A stretch of DNA of 64,000 nucleotides from Burkholderia pseudomultivorans (GCF_902499075.1 NZ_CABVPP010000019.1:35124-99123); one strand, 5' to 3'; positions 46,227 through 55,691 are shown, counted from the stretch's first letter. The notes: generated from the letters alone by a model not told the origin. Translations and numbers: made by a program.

Positions 46227-47330
46227 CTAGCGTTGCGGGGTCTTGACGCGGGACTCGAGCATGCGCCGCGTGTTCTCCAGCTCCCGTTGCAGCAACTCGG
46301 CCTCCGGCAGCACGGTTCGATAGTTGGCGGCCATGACCTGGTTAGGCAGGCCCTCGAGCGCATAGCGCGCCATCGCGTGCCCCTTGTCGGCGCAGAGGAT
46401 CAGGCCCACCGGCGGGTTCTCGTCGGGAAGCGTCCAGTGCGCCTTCGCATAGTTGCAATACAGGTGCATCTGGCCCACATCGGCAGGGGTCAGGCTGCCG
46501 AGCTTCAGGTCGACGATCACGAGACAGCGCAGCCGGCGGTGGAAGAACAGCAGGTCCACCCGATACCAGGTGTGGTCGATACGCAAGCGGCGCTGGCGCC
46601 CGACGAAGGTAAACCCGTCGCCGAGCTCGATCAGAAGCGCCTGCAGCCGCTCGATCAGCGCGCTCTCGAGGTCGGACTCCGAATATTCGTCCTTGAGGTT
46701 CAGAAACTCGAGCACGTACGGGTCCTTGATCGCGTCGTCGGGCGTGACGGCATCCGCCGGGCCGGGCACTGTGCCCTTGGCCTGCATCGCAGCCTTGTCC
46801 CTCGACAGCGCCGTGCGCTCGTAAAACTGGCTGCCGATCTGCCGGTCGAGCTGGCGCACGCTCCATCCACCGCGTAGCGCTTCGGCTTCGTAGAAACGGC
46901 GAGCGTGGTCGTCCTTCACCGACAGCAGCCGCACGTAGGCGGACCACGGGAGCGTGAAATACTGCGCCAGTTCGTCGAGCCGCCCGCGATGCACCGGTAC
47001 CGGGGAAGATTCGCCAGACAGTGTCTGGCGAATTGGCCAGGTCAGGAAGAACGAACGCATCTGCTGCAAATTCTGGCGGCTGAACCCCCGCCCGAACCGC
47101 GCAGTCAGATCGACCGACAGCCTTTCGATCAACTGCTCGCCGTATCCCGCCCGCCGCTTCCCTCGCTGCTCGGCCTCGACGATGCGGCGGCCGATCTCCC
47201 AATAGCTCGCCGTCATCAGCGCATTGACGCTGCGCGCGGCCGCCCGGCGCGCCTCGTCGAGCAATTCGACAATGCTGCCGTGGATGCCGGCATAGCCGGC
47301 CGGCACGACATCCTTTTTCCCGTTCGTCAT
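46227..47330 (-). CDS. YhcG-family PDDEXK nuclease (DUF1016)
   Basis: 367-residue protein with DUF1016 N-terminal helical domain (ARRAAARSVNALMTASYWEIGRRIVEAEQRGKRRAGYGEQLIERLS) and a C-terminal PDDEXK nuclease domain containing YRVDLLFFHRRLRCLVIVDLKLG. The Asp and Asp-Leu-Lys residues form the expected metal site. The family is linked to phage restriction or DNA repair, but the exact role is unknown. It is a lone gene, tail-to-tail with pcaR, its stop 11 bp from that of pcaR. Confidence 0.9.
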   Translation of the reverse strand: MTNGKKDVVPAGYAGIHGSIVELLDEARRAAARSVNALMTASYWEIGRRIVEAEQRGKRRAGYGEQLIERLSVDLTARFGRGFSRQNLQQMRSFFLTWPIRQTLSGESSPVPVHRGRLDELAQYFTLPWSAYVRLLSVKDDHARRFYEAEALRGGWSVRQLDRQIGSQFYERTALSRDKAAMQAKGTVPGPADAVTPDDAIKDPYVLEFLNLKDEYSESDLESALIERLQALLIELGDGFTFVGRQRRLRIDHTWYRVDLLFFHRRLRCLVIVDLKLGSLTPADVGQMHLYCNYAKAHWTLPDENPPVGLILCADKGHAMARYALEGLPNQVMAANYRTVLPEAELLQRELENTRRMLESRVKTPQR

Positions 47331-47366
47331 GGAATGCGTCCTGTTGCTCGTGCTCGAGCGCATCAC

Positions 47367-47394
47367 AAAAAACGGGCAGCGCAGGCTGCCCGTT
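47367..47394 (-). terminator. Intrinsic terminator after the AstE-like operon
   Basis: AACGGGCAGC (47371-47380) and GCTGCCCGTT (47385-47394) form a perfect 10-bp stem with loop GCAG. Read on the minus strand it is followed by a T-run (A-run at 47367-47372 on plus). It lies about 160 bp past the AstE-like gene and 37 bp before the YhcG-family gene. Confidence 0.75.
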
Positions 47395-47552
47395 AACCCC
47401 AGACTCTGTTGCAACGTTCTTCTCACGGAACACGGAGCAAGCTCCGCACAACGAATTTAGTGACGGCGCAAAACACGGTCAATCTGACAAGAACGAAATT
47501 GCGCGACTGCCGTCGGACAGCCCGCCGCGCCGCCATGCGCGACGTGCGGCCT

Positions 47553-48668
47553 TCACGCGCCGAGCAGCATCCCCGTGCGCACGGGGACCGTGCCCGTCAC
47601 GCGGCCGAGCGGCGCGCCCGCCGTCACGAAGCGGATCGCGCGACGCATATAGAACACGCCGTCGGTCCCGCTGACGACCGTCGTGATCGCGTCGGTCAGC
47701 GGATCGACGATATCGAACAGCGGATCGCCGGCGCGGATCGTCGCGCCGATCGCCGCGCGGTGCACGAGAATCCCGCTCGCCGGCGCGTAGAACTGCTCGC
47801 TGCCCGCCAGCGGCGTGGCCGGCGCGGCGAGCGGCGGCAGCGGCGCACGCGCGCCGCGCACCGCGCCGAGCCACCCGAGATAGTCGAGCAGCGCGCCGGC
47901 GTCGCGCTCGGCGAGTTCGTAGGTCACGTCGCGCTGGCCGCGACACTCGACCGTCACGGCCACCGTGCCGGCCGCCATCGGCGTGCCTGCCGGCAAATGC
48001 TCGCGCAGCTGCGACCACAGCAGGTGATGCGCATCGTCGAACGCATGGCCGCCCGAATCCTCGGCCAGCAGCGACACCTGCGCGCCGAGGTAGCGCGCGA
48101 GCGGCTCGACGTCCGGCCATGCGCTGTCGCTCGTATAAACGTGCATCACGGCTTCGAGCGAGCAATGCAGGTCGAGCACGACGTCGGCGTCGTGCGACAG
48201 CTTCAGCAGCGCACGTTGCAGCGCGTCGAATTCGGTGCGCGGCGCGATGTCGTCGAGCGCCGCGCCGACGCATTCGCGCACGATCGCGCGATTGCGCACC
48301 GGGTCCGCGCCGAGCCGCTCGCGCGCCCGCGCGGCGATCTCGGCGAGCGGCAGGAAGCCGCGATTGAAATTGCGGCCGCTCGCGAGATCGAAGCGGCCGA
48401 TGAACTGGCCGAGCAGATGATGATTGAGGCCGATCGGGTTCGCGACCGGCACGAGCACGATCTCGGCCGCGAGCCGGCCGTCGGCGTCGAGCTGCGCGAG
48501 CCGCTGCTTGAGGATGAACGCAGCGAGCATCGCGGGCGTCTCGTCCGCGTGCAGCGCGGCCTGCAGGTAGATCTTGCGGCCGGCATCGGCCGGCCCGAAA
48601 TGAAAGCTCGTCAGCGTACGCTGGGTGCCGATCGACGGCGACAGCAGCGGCGTATGGCGGATCTGCAT
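47553..48668 (-). CDS. Succinylglutamate desuccinylase/aspartoacylase-family metallohydrolase
   Basis: 371-residue M14-like zinc amidohydrolase. Zinc ligands are in ALHADETPAM (H and E) and LDLHCS (His); GRNFNRGF binds the substrate carboxylate. The C-terminal beta-barrel contains APASGILVHRAAIGATIRAGDPLFDI. The family removes acyl groups from N-acyl amino acids. It is longer and more divergent than AstE itself. It lies 47 bp downstream of an amino-acid-binding-protein gene, suggesting use of an imported acylated amino acid (inference). Confidence 0.88.
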   Translation of the reverse strand: MQIRHTPLLSPSIGTQRTLTSFHFGPADAGRKIYLQAALHADETPAMLAAFILKQRLAQLDADGRLAAEIVLVPVANPIGLNHHLLGQFIGRFDLASGRNFNRGFLPLAEIAARARERLGADPVRNRAIVRECVGAALDDIAPRTEFDALQRALLKLSHDADVVLDLHCSLEAVMHVYTSDSAWPDVEPLARYLGAQVSLLAEDSGGHAFDDAHHLLWSQLREHLPAGTPMAAGTVAVTVECRGQRDVTYELAERDAGALLDYLGWLGAVRGARAPLPPLAAPATPLAGSEQFYAPASGILVHRAAIGATIRAGDPLFDIVDPLTDAITTVVSGTDGVFYMRRAIRFVTAGAPLGRVTGTVPVRTGMLLGA

Positions 48669-48715
48669 CGAGAATCTCGAACGAAGGTAGGCGGATGAAC
48701 GGAAACGGACGGCGC

Positions 48716-49489
48716 TCAGTCGCCGTACGGATTGAAATCGAAATAGCGCTTCGCGATCCGGTCGTACGTGCCGTCCTTCAGCATCGACGCGATCGCGCCG
48801 TCGATCGACGCCTTGAGCGCCGTGTCGGACTGCCGCATGCCGATGCCGACGCCGCGGTCGCCCATGTCGAGCGGCGCGCCGACGAATGCGAAGCCCTTGC
48901 CCTTCGGCGTGCGCAGGAAGCCGTAGTCGGCTTCCACCGCGCCGAGCAGCGCCGCGTCGAGGCGGCCGTTGACGAGATCGGCGAACACGTCGTCCTGACT
49001 CTTGTACGGCACCACGCCGACGCCGGCCGGCGCCCAGTGCGCGAGCGCCCACGACTCGAACTGCGTGCCCGACTGCACGCCGACGCGCTTGCCCGCAAGC
49101 GACGCGGCGGTGCTGCCGAGCCCGCTCGCGGGCCGCGCGACGAGCCGCGACTTGAAGCGGAACAGCTTCGACGAGAACAGGATCTGCTTTTCGCGCTTCT
49201 CGGTGATCGCCATCGACGACAGGATCGCGTCGATCTTGCGCGCCTGCAGCGCGGGAATCATCCCGGAGAATTCGAGCTCGACCCACTGGCAATGCAGCTG
49301 CGCGCGGCGGCAGATCTCGTTGCCGAGATCGACGTCGAAACCCTTCAGGCTGCCGTCGGGCGCCTTCGAATCCATCGGCGGATAGGTCGGGTCGATGCCG
49401 AGACGCACGGTGTGCGCATCGACGGCATGCGCAGGGAGCGCCGCAAGCGCGACGCACAGCGAAACGAGCGGGACGAGGATGCGTTTCAT
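48716..49489 (-). CDS. ABC transporter substrate-binding protein, polar amino acid type
   Basis: 257-residue periplasmic protein. Signal peptide MKRILVPLVSLCVALAALPAHA, then VRLGIDPTYPPMDSKAPDGSLKGFDVDLGNEIC, the SBP family 3 signature of the ArgT/HisJ type, and GVQSGTQFESW. Expected ligands are basic or polar amino acids or derivatives. No permease or ATPase gene lies nearby. It is divergent from a LysR gene. Confidence 0.92.
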   Translation of the reverse strand: MKRILVPLVSLCVALAALPAHAVDAHTVRLGIDPTYPPMDSKAPDGSLKGFDVDLGNEICRRAQLHCQWVELEFSGMIPALQARKIDAILSSMAITEKREKQILFSSKLFRFKSRLVARPASGLGSTAASLAGKRVGVQSGTQFESWALAHWAPAGVGVVPYKSQDDVFADLVNGRLDAALLGAVEADYGFLRTPKGKGFAFVGAPLDMGDRGVGIGMRQSDTALKASIDGAIASMLKDGTYDRIAKRYFDFNPYGD

Positions 49490-49624
49490 GTTCGACAGGA
49501 GCAGGACGGTGGACCACCGGCACGAACCGGACTGCCTGCGATCGTAGGGCGCGACGCGCGCGGCCGGAATGCGCGGCTGACTTATCATGATCACTCTTTC
49601 CGATCACCGACCCGGCGCTCGCTC

Positions 49625-50545
49625 ATGGCGTTCACGCTGTCCCAGCTTCGCATCTTCCAGGCCGTCGTCGAGCACGGCAGCCTGCGCGCCGCGGCGCGCG
49701 CGCTCGATCTCGCGCAAAGCGGCGTCACGCAGCAACTGCAAAGCCTCGAAGCGACGCTCGGCGCGACGCTGTTCACGCGCACCAATCGCGGCATCGTGCC
49801 GACCGCCGTCGGCCAGCGGCTGCTTGCGCGCTCCGGCGCGATCCTCGGCGAATGCGAGCAGGTCGAGCGGGAAATCCGGCAGCTGAGCGGCGCGTACGAA
49901 GGCACCGTCACGCTCGGCCTCGCGGCCGAGCCGCTGATCGATGCGTTCGCGCCGGTGCTGAGCGCGTTCCGCGCGCGCTTCGACAAGGTCGACGTGCATC
50001 TGCGCACCGGCACGTCGCGGATGATGATCGGCTGGCTGCGCGAAAGCGCAGTCGATTTCGCGATCGCGCTCGTCGCGAAACAGACCGATACGACCGATCT
50101 CGCGGTCACGCCGCTGCATGCGTCCGCGCCGGTGGTCGTCTGCCGCGCCGGACATCCGAAGAGGCACGCGCAATCGCTCGCCGAACTGGCCGACCATGCG
50201 TGGGTGTCGACGCGTTCGCCGAACCTGAGCGCGGACCCGGTCGTCAACCGCCTGCTCGCCTACTTCGACGCGCACGGCCTGCCGCCGCCGAAGATCCTGG
50301 CCACCGTCGAAGGGATGTTCGAGACGCTGCAGCTCGTCACGCAGACCGATTGCCTCTCGCTCGAGACCGAAGCCGTCACGCGGCACGGGCCGTTCGCCGG
50401 CGCGCTCGTGAAGGTGCCGGTCCGCGAGCGCGCCGAAGCGCAGGACATCTGCCTGCTGCAGCGCGCGGCCGTGCCGCTGACGCCGGCCGCACAGGAACTC
50501 GCGACGATGCTCGCATCGTATCTGCGAATGGTGCGCGGCAGGTAG
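49625..50545 (+). CDS. LysR-family regulator
   Basis: 306-residue LysR protein with helix-turn-helix (SQLRIFQAVVEHGSLRAAARALDLAQSGVTQQLQSLE) and effector domain. It is divergent from the binding-protein/AstE-like pair across 135 bp that contains the dyad ATCATGAT at 49584-49591. It probably regulates that pair. Confidence 0.9.
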   Translation: MAFTLSQLRIFQAVVEHGSLRAAARALDLAQSGVTQQLQSLEATLGATLFTRTNRGIVPTAVGQRLLARSGAILGECEQVEREIRQLSGAYEGTVTLGLAAEPLIDAFAPVLSAFRARFDKVDVHLRTGTSRMMIGWLRESAVDFAIALVAKQTDTTDLAVTPLHASAPVVVCRAGHPKRHAQSLAELADHAWVSTRSPNLSADPVVNRLLAYFDAHGLPPPKILATVEGMFETLQLVTQTDCLSLETEAVTRHGPFAGALVKVPVRERAEAQDICLLQRAAVPLTPAAQELATMLASYLRMVRGR

Positions 50546-50558
50546 GCCGCGCGCCGCG

Positions 50559-51881
50559 TCAGTCCATCCTGTCGCCGGCCGTCTCGCGCAGCATCGCGAC
50601 CGCGATCAGCGACAGGATCACGCAAGCGGCCACATAGCCGGCCGGCGCGAGCTTGCTGCCGGTCGCCTGCACGAGCCAGGTCGCGACGAGCTGTGCGGTG
50701 CCGCCGAAGATCGTCACCGCGAGCGCATACGCGATCGAGATGCCGGTCGCGCGCACATGGCGCGGCAGCGACTCGCACATGAGCGCCATTTCCGATGCGG
50801 AGCCGAGCGAATAGAACAGCAGCATCAGCGCGGTCAGCGGCAGGATCGCCGACAGCGACGGATGATGGTTCATCAGCCAGAACGCCGGGAACAGCAGCAC
50901 GACGAGCACGCCGCGACCGATGAAGATCGGCAGGCGGCGACTGCCGATCCGGTCCGACAGCCAGCCGAACAGCGGGCACGTGACCAGCATCACGCAGCCC
51001 GATGCAACGCCGACGAACATCGACAGCTTCATCGGCAGGCCGAGCGTGTGGATCGCGTAGGTCGGCATGTAGAACGTCAGGATGTAGGTCGACACCGTGC
51101 CGCCCATCACCGTGAGCATCAGCAGCAGCACCGTGCGCGCGTGCCGCGAGAACAGCTCGTGCAGCACGCCGCGCTCGATCCCGTGATGGCTGTCGCCGGG
51201 CGCATCGTCGGCCAGGCGCCGGCGCAGGTACATGCCGACCGGCGCGATCAGCACGCCCGCGAAGAACGGCAGCCGCCAGCCCCAGCTTTCGAGCGCATCC
51301 TTCGTCAGCGTGTTCGACAGCAGCGCCGCGAAACCCGAGCCCATCAGCGCCGCGCCGCCCTGCGTCGCGAGCTGCCAGCTCGCCCGGAACGCGCGCCGCG
51401 ACACGCCGCCGTGTTCGATCAGCGTCGACGTCGCCGCGCCGAATTCGCCGCCCTGCGAGAAGCCCTGCATCAGCCGCGCGCAGACGACGATCAGCGGCGC
51501 CGCCACGCCGATCTGCGCATAGGTCGGCGCGATCGCGATCAGCCCCGTGCCGAGCGCCATCAGCATGATCGTCAGGTTCAGCGCAGCCTTGCGGCCCTTG
51601 CGGTCCGCATACACGCCGAGCACGACGCTGCCGAGCGGCCGCGTGAAGAAGCCCGCCGCGAACGTCGCGACCGACAGCAGCAGCGAAGTGGTCGGATCGC
51701 TCGACGGGAAGAACAGCCGGCCGATCAGCACCGCGAAAAAGCCGTACACGGTGAAATCGAAGAATTCCAGCCAGTTGCCGATCACGGCCGCCGCGATCGC
51801 ACCGCGCCGCGTGACGGCCGGCGCGCCGCTCGCAGCGGGCGCGGCCGGCGCGGGGTGCAGCGCGAGATGGTCTTTCTGCAT
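50559..51881 (-). CDS. MFS transporter, metabolite:H+ symporter (MHS) family
   Basis: 440-residue twelve-helix transporter. AAAVIGNWLEFFDFTVYGFFAVLIGRLFFP at the start and GVYADRKGRKAALNLTIMLMALGTGLIAIAP are typical of MHS proteins such as ProP, KgtP and ShiA. It lies 60 bp downstream of an M20 amidohydrolase gene on the same strand, so it may import an amino-acid amide or conjugate. Substrate unknown. Confidence 0.9.
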   Translation of the reverse strand: MQKDHLALHPAPAAPAASGAPAVTRRGAIAAAVIGNWLEFFDFTVYGFFAVLIGRLFFPSSDPTTSLLLSVATFAAGFFTRPLGSVVLGVYADRKGRKAALNLTIMLMALGTGLIAIAPTYAQIGVAAPLIVVCARLMQGFSQGGEFGAATSTLIEHGGVSRRAFRASWQLATQGGAALMGSGFAALLSNTLTKDALESWGWRLPFFAGVLIAPVGMYLRRRLADDAPGDSHHGIERGVLHELFSRHARTVLLLMLTVMGGTVSTYILTFYMPTYAIHTLGLPMKLSMFVGVASGCVMLVTCPLFGWLSDRIGSRRLPIFIGRGVLVVLLFPAFWLMNHHPSLSAILPLTALMLLFYSLGSASEMALMCESLPRHVRATGISIAYALAVTIFGGTAQLVATWLVQATGSKLAPAGYVAACVILSLIAVAMLRETAGDRMD

Positions 51882-51940
51882 CGTTCCCTCTCCTGTCGAT
51901 GCGGCCGCAAGCGCCGGCCGCCAGCGCGCCTTCGCCGCGA

Positions 51941-53128
51941 TCACTGCCCCAGGTAGCGCTCCACGAGGCGCGTCCAGAACGCCGCGCCGATCGGCAGGTT
52001 GCGATCGTTGAAGTCGTATTTCGGGTTGTGCACCATGCAGCCGTCCTCGCCTTCGCCGTTGCCGAGCCGCACGAACGAGCCGGGCCGCTGCTGCAGCATG
52101 AACGCGAAATCCTCGCTGCCCATCAGCAGGTCGGCCTGCTCGACGACGTGCGCATCGCCGACCAGTTCGCGCGCGACCTGCGCGGCGAAATCCGTTTCGG
52201 CATCCGTATTGACGACGACCGGATAGCCCTCGATGTATTCGACCTGCGCGGTCGCGCCGTAGCTCGCCGCCTGCGTCTCGGCCAGCGCGACGATCCGGCG
52301 CTTCAGCAGCGCGCGCACCTCGGGGCTGAACGAACGCACGCTGAGTTCGAGACGCGCACCGTTCGGAATCACGTTGTTCGCGGTGCCCGCATGCATCGAG
52401 CCGACCGTCACGACCGCCGGCTGTGCGGGATCGACGTTGCGCGCGACGATCGTCTGCAGCGCCATCACGATGCTCGCCGCGACGACGACCGGATCGACCG
52501 TCAGGTGCGGTCGCGCCGCGTGGCCGCCGACGCCTTCGATCGTGATGATCGCCTTGTCGCCGGCCGACATGAACGGGCCGCGCCGCATCAGGAATACGCC
52601 GGGCGCCGCGCCCGGATGGTTGTGCATGCCGAACACCGCGTCGCACGGGAAGCGCTCGAACAGGCCGTCGTCGATCATCTTCTTCGCGCCGCTGTCGACG
52701 CCGTGCTCTTCCGCCGGCTGGAAATACAGGTGCACGGTGCCGGAGAAGTTGCGCGTCTTCGCGAGATGCTGCGCGGCGCCGAGCAGCATCGTCGTGTGGC
52801 CGTCGTGGCCGCATGCGTGCATCTTGCCGTGCGTGCCGCTCGCGTACGGCAGGCCGGTCGCCTCGACGATCGGCAGCGCATCCATGTCGGCGCGAATGCC
52901 GATGCTGCGCGGGCCGTCGCCGACGCGCAGCGTGCCGACCACGCCCGTCCGGCCGACCCCGCGCGTCACCTGCCAGCCCCATTGCTCGAGCTTGTCGGCG
53001 ACGAGCGCGGCCGTCTCGTGTTCCTCGTAGGCCAGTTCGGGGTGGTGGTGGATATGGTGGCGGATCTCGCGCAGTCCGCCGGCGGCGGGCATCAGATCCT
53101 CGATTTCGGTGAATCGGGCGTCGGTCAT
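51941..53128 (-). CDS. M20-family amidohydrolase (hippurate hydrolase-like)
   Basis: 395-residue metal-dependent amidohydrolase of the HipO/AbgB/IAA-amino-acid hydrolase group. Metal motifs are HACGHDGHTTMLLGAA, FQPAEEHGVDSGAKKMIDDG and the MHNHPG histidines. The dimerisation domain lies at about residues 185-300. These enzymes cleave N-acyl amino acids such as hippurate. It is the first gene of a two-gene unit with the MHS transporter. Confidence 0.92.
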   Translation of the reverse strand: MTDARFTEIEDLMPAAGGLREIRHHIHHHPELAYEEHETAALVADKLEQWGWQVTRGVGRTGVVGTLRVGDGPRSIGIRADMDALPIVEATGLPYASGTHGKMHACGHDGHTTMLLGAAQHLAKTRNFSGTVHLYFQPAEEHGVDSGAKKMIDDGLFERFPCDAVFGMHNHPGAAPGVFLMRRGPFMSAGDKAIITIEGVGGHAARPHLTVDPVVVAASIVMALQTIVARNVDPAQPAVVTVGSMHAGTANNVIPNGARLELSVRSFSPEVRALLKRRIVALAETQAASYGATAQVEYIEGYPVVVNTDAETDFAAQVARELVGDAHVVEQADLLMGSEDFAFMLQQRPGSFVRLGNGEGEDGCMVHNPKYDFNDRNLPIGAAFWTRLVERYLGQ

Positions 53129-53152
53129 CAACGGGCTCCAGCTGATTGTCAG

Positions 53153-53204
53153 CGCATGCGCCCGGGCGCATGCGGGAAAGCGAGCCACTATATCGAGCCG
53201 ATAT
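53153..53204 (-). promoter_or_regulatory. Palindromic sites upstream of the M20 amidohydrolase gene
   Basis: A perfect 22-bp palindrome (53153-53174) has half-site CGCATGCGCCC and lies 25 bp from the start codon. A second dyad, ATATCG-AGC-CGATAT, lies at 53190-53204. The first would be transcribed and could act as operator or leader hairpin; the second fits a promoter-region operator. The regulator is unknown. Confidence 0.5.
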
Positions 53205-53313
53205 CGATTCAATAAGATGCGGAATTTTTCACCGCGATAAAGCTTTTTAATCAGGGTTTTTACCGATCCCGGCTGCCCGATCGAGGTCGCCGACGCGCGG
53301 CGCAGTGCGGTTG

Positions 53314-53341
53314 TTGATTTTTGAGACGAACGGTCTATTAT
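53314..53341 (+). promoter_or_regulatory. acuR promoter with TetR operator
   Basis: -35 TTGATT (53314-53319), 16-bp spacer, -10 TATTAT (53336-53341). The operator AGAC-GAACG-GTCT (53324-53336) fills the spacer, so the repressor would block polymerase. The predicted transcription start falls on or next to the ATG at 53348, implying a leaderless mRNA. Confidence 0.6.
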
Positions 53342-53347
53342 TCGCGC

Positions 53348-53986
53348 ATGGACGTTCGAACCGACCCGCCTCGCCGCCGCGGCAGGCCACCCAGGAAACA
53401 CGAGGACCTCGTCGCCACGCGGGACATGCTGCTGCGCACCGGCCTCGAAGTGCTGACCGAAAAAGGCTTCTCGGCCACCGGGCTCGACGAGATCCTCGGG
53501 CGCGCCGGCGTGCCCAAGGGCTCGTTCTATCACTACTTCGACAGCAAGGAGGCGTTCGGCCTCGAACTGATCGACCGCTACGCCGACTTCTTTGCACGCA
53601 AGCTGGACCGTCATTTCGGCAACACGGCGCTGTCGCCGCTGCAGCGCGTGCGCGCGTTCGTCGACGACGCCCGCGACGGCATGGCCCGCTACGCATACGG
53701 CCGCGGCTGCCTGATCGGCAACCTCGGCCAGGAAATGGGCGCGCTGCCCGAGAGCTTCCGTGCGCGGCTGCACGCGACGTTCGAAGACTGGCAGCACCGC
53801 CTCGCCGCTTGCCTGGTCGCCGCGCAACAGGTCGGCGAGCTGGCCGACTCGGCCACTCCGGCCGACCTGGCGGCGTTCTTCTGGATCGGCTGGGAAGGCG
53901 CGGTGCTGCGCGCGAAGCTGGAGCGCAGCGATATGCCGCTCGCGTTGTTCGCGCAGTTTTTCTTCGATGGACTGCGCCGCCGCTGA
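53348..53986 (+). CDS. acuR: TetR-family regulator AcuR
   Basis: 212-residue TetR protein. The helix-turn-helix is LEVLTEKGFSATGLDEILGRAGVPKGSFYHYFDSKEAF, and the C-terminal domain resembles AcuR/YcdC-type regulators (YGRGCLIGNLGQEMGALPESFR). It is next to acuI, as in Rhodobacter acuRI, where AcuR senses acrylate or propenoyl compounds. The ATG at 53348 is chosen because the earlier ATG at 53321 lies within the promoter. Confidence 0.87.
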   Translation: MDVRTDPPRRRGRPPRKHEDLVATRDMLLRTGLEVLTEKGFSATGLDEILGRAGVPKGSFYHYFDSKEAFGLELIDRYADFFARKLDRHFGNTALSPLQRVRAFVDDARDGMARYAYGRGCLIGNLGQEMGALPESFRARLHATFEDWQHRLAACLVAAQQVGELADSATPADLAAFFWIGWEGAVLRAKLERSDMPLALFAQFFFDGLRRR

Positions 53987-54002
53987 ATTTTTTTGCCATT
54001 GC

Positions 54003-54019
54003 CTAGACGATCGGTCTAG
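54003..54019 (+). promoter_or_regulatory. TetR (AcuR) operator before acuI
   Basis: CTAGAC-GATCG-GTCTAG, a perfect 6-bp inverted repeat with the same AGAC-GANCG-GTCT core as the site before acuR. It ends just before the acuI ribosome binding site AAGGAG (54020-54025). Confidence 0.75.
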
Positions 54020-54031
54020 AAAGGAGAACCC

Positions 54032-55015
54032 ATGTTCCACGGCATCGTGATCGACAAGGACGAAACCGGCCAGCACGCGCGGCTGCAAACGCTGGACGAC
54101 GCGCAGTTGCCCGCCGGCAACGTGACGGTGCGGGTGCAGTACTCGACGCTGAACTACAAGGACGGCCTTGCGATCACCGGCAAGGCGCCGGTGGTCCGCA
54201 AGTTTCCGATGGTGCCGGGCATCGATTTCGTCGGCGAAGTCGAGGACAGCACGCACCCGGACTACCGTCCCGGCGATCGGGTCGTGCTCAACGGCTGGGG
54301 TGTCGGCGAAACGCACTGGGGCGGCCTCGCGCAGAAAGCGCGCGTCGACGGCGACTGGCTGGTGCCGCTGCCGTCCGCATTCTCGCCGCAACAGGCGATG
54401 GCCATCGGCACCGCGGGCTACACCGCGATGCTGTGCGTGATGGCGCTGGAACGCCATGGCGTGCGCCCGGGCGACGGCGAGATCGTGGTGACCGGCGCGG
54501 CCGGCGGCGTGGGCAGCGTCGCGATCGCCATCCTGGCGCGGCTCGGCTACCGCGTCGTCGCAGTGACCGGCCGTCCGGACGATGCCGACTACCTGACGCA
54601 GCTCGGTGCGGCGGAGATCCTCGATCGATCGCAGTTCAGCGCACCCGGCAAGCCGCTGGGCAAGGAGCGCTGGGCCGGCGCGGTCGACGTCGCGGGCAGC
54701 CACGTGCTCGCGAACGTCTGTGCGACCACGCGCTACCGCGGCGTCGTGACGGCCTGCGGCCTCGCGGCCGGCATGGACTTCCCCGCGACGGTCGCGCCGT
54801 TCATCCTGCGCGGCGTCACGCTGGTCGGGATCGACAGCGTCATGTGCCCGCGCGACGACCGGCTGGCCGCATGGCGCCGGCTCGCGTCCGACCTCGATGT
54901 CGACAAACTGGGCGCCATCGGGCATCAGGCCGGCCTGGGCGACGTCGTCGCGCTGGCCGACGAACTGATGAGCGGCAAGGTGCGCGGCCGCATCGTCGTG
55001 GACGTCAACGCGTAA
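54032..55015 (+). CDS. acuI: Acrylyl-CoA reductase AcuI (YhdH-type MDR oxidoreductase)
   Basis: 327-residue zinc-independent medium-chain reductase. [33 protein letters not shown] is the family signature. The NADPH-binding loop is [21 protein letters not shown], and [11 protein letters not shown] is conserved. AcuI reduces acryloyl-CoA to propionyl-CoA with NADPH and detoxifies acrylate. AAGGAG lies 6 nt before the ATG. It forms a unit with acuR and the AhpD-like gene. Confidence 0.93.
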   Translation: MFHGIVIDKDETGQHARLQTLDDAQLPAGNVTVRVQYSTLNYKDGLAITGKAPVVRKFPMVPGIDFVGEVEDSTHPDYRPGDRVVLNGWGVGETHWGGLAQKARVDGDWLVPLPSAFSPQQAMAIGTAGYTAMLCVMALERHGVRPGDGEIVVTGAAGGVGSVAIAILARLGYRVVAVTGRPDDADYLTQLGAAEILDRSQFSAPGKPLGKERWAGAVDVAGSHVLANVCATTRYRGVVTACGLAAGMDFPATVAPFILRGVTLVGIDSVMCPRDDRLAAWRRLASDLDVDKLGAIGHQAGLGDVVALADELMSGKVRGRIVVDVNA

Positions 55016-55112
55016 AACCGGGCACAACGGCAATCCGTCGTCCGCGTTTCTTTCATCCGGCCCGGCAGCTCGTGCATCGGGACCGTCCACGCCATTTCAT
55101 CGAGGAGACATC

Positions 55113-55691
55113 ATGACCGCAGCGGAGACCGCCCCCATCAGCCGCTTCCCCGTGCCGACGCTCGACGAACTGCCCGACGACATTCGCGAACGCATCGCGG
55201 CCGTACAGGAAAAGTCCGGCTTCATCCCGAACGTGTTCCTGACGCTCGCGCATCGCCCGGACGAGTTTCGCGCGTTCATGGCGTACCACGACGCGCTGAT
55301 GGACAAGCCGGGCAACCTCAGCAAGGCCGAACGGGAAATGATCGTGGTCGCCACCAGCAGCGCGAACCAGTGCCAGTACTGCGTGATCGCGCATGGCGCG
55401 ATCCTGCGCGTGCGCGCGAAGAACCCGCTGATCGCCGACCAGGTCGCCAGCAACTACCGCAAGGCCGACATCACCGCGCGGCAGAAGGCGATGCTGGACT
55501 TCGCGATGAAGGTGTCGCAGGCCGCGCAGCAGGTCGGCGAAACGGACTTCGACACGCTCAAGTCGCACGGTTTCACCGAGGAAGACATGTGGGACATCGC
55601 GGCGATCTCGGCATTCTTCGGCATGTCCAACCGGATCGCGAACGTGACGAACCTGCGGCCCAACGTGGAGTTCTACGCGATGGGACGTTGA
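55113..55691 (+). CDS. Peroxidase-related AhpD-like protein (carboxymuconolactone decarboxylase family)
   Basis: 192-residue helical protein with the AhpD-like redox motif NQCQYCVIAH (CxxC plus His) and following FAMKVSQAAQQV helix. It matches the uncharacterised peroxidase-related branch. It lies 97 bp after acuI with its own AGGAGA site. It may protect against peroxide or reactive aldehydes formed with acrylate metabolism (inference). Confidence 0.88.
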   Translation: MTAAETAPISRFPVPTLDELPDDIRERIAAVQEKSGFIPNVFLTLAHRPDEFRAFMAYHDALMDKPGNLSKAEREMIVVATSSANQCQYCVIAHGAILRVRAKNPLIADQVASNYRKADITARQKAMLDFAMKVSQAAQQVGETDFDTLKSHGFTEEDMWDIAAISAFFGMSNRIANVTNLRPNVEFYAMGR

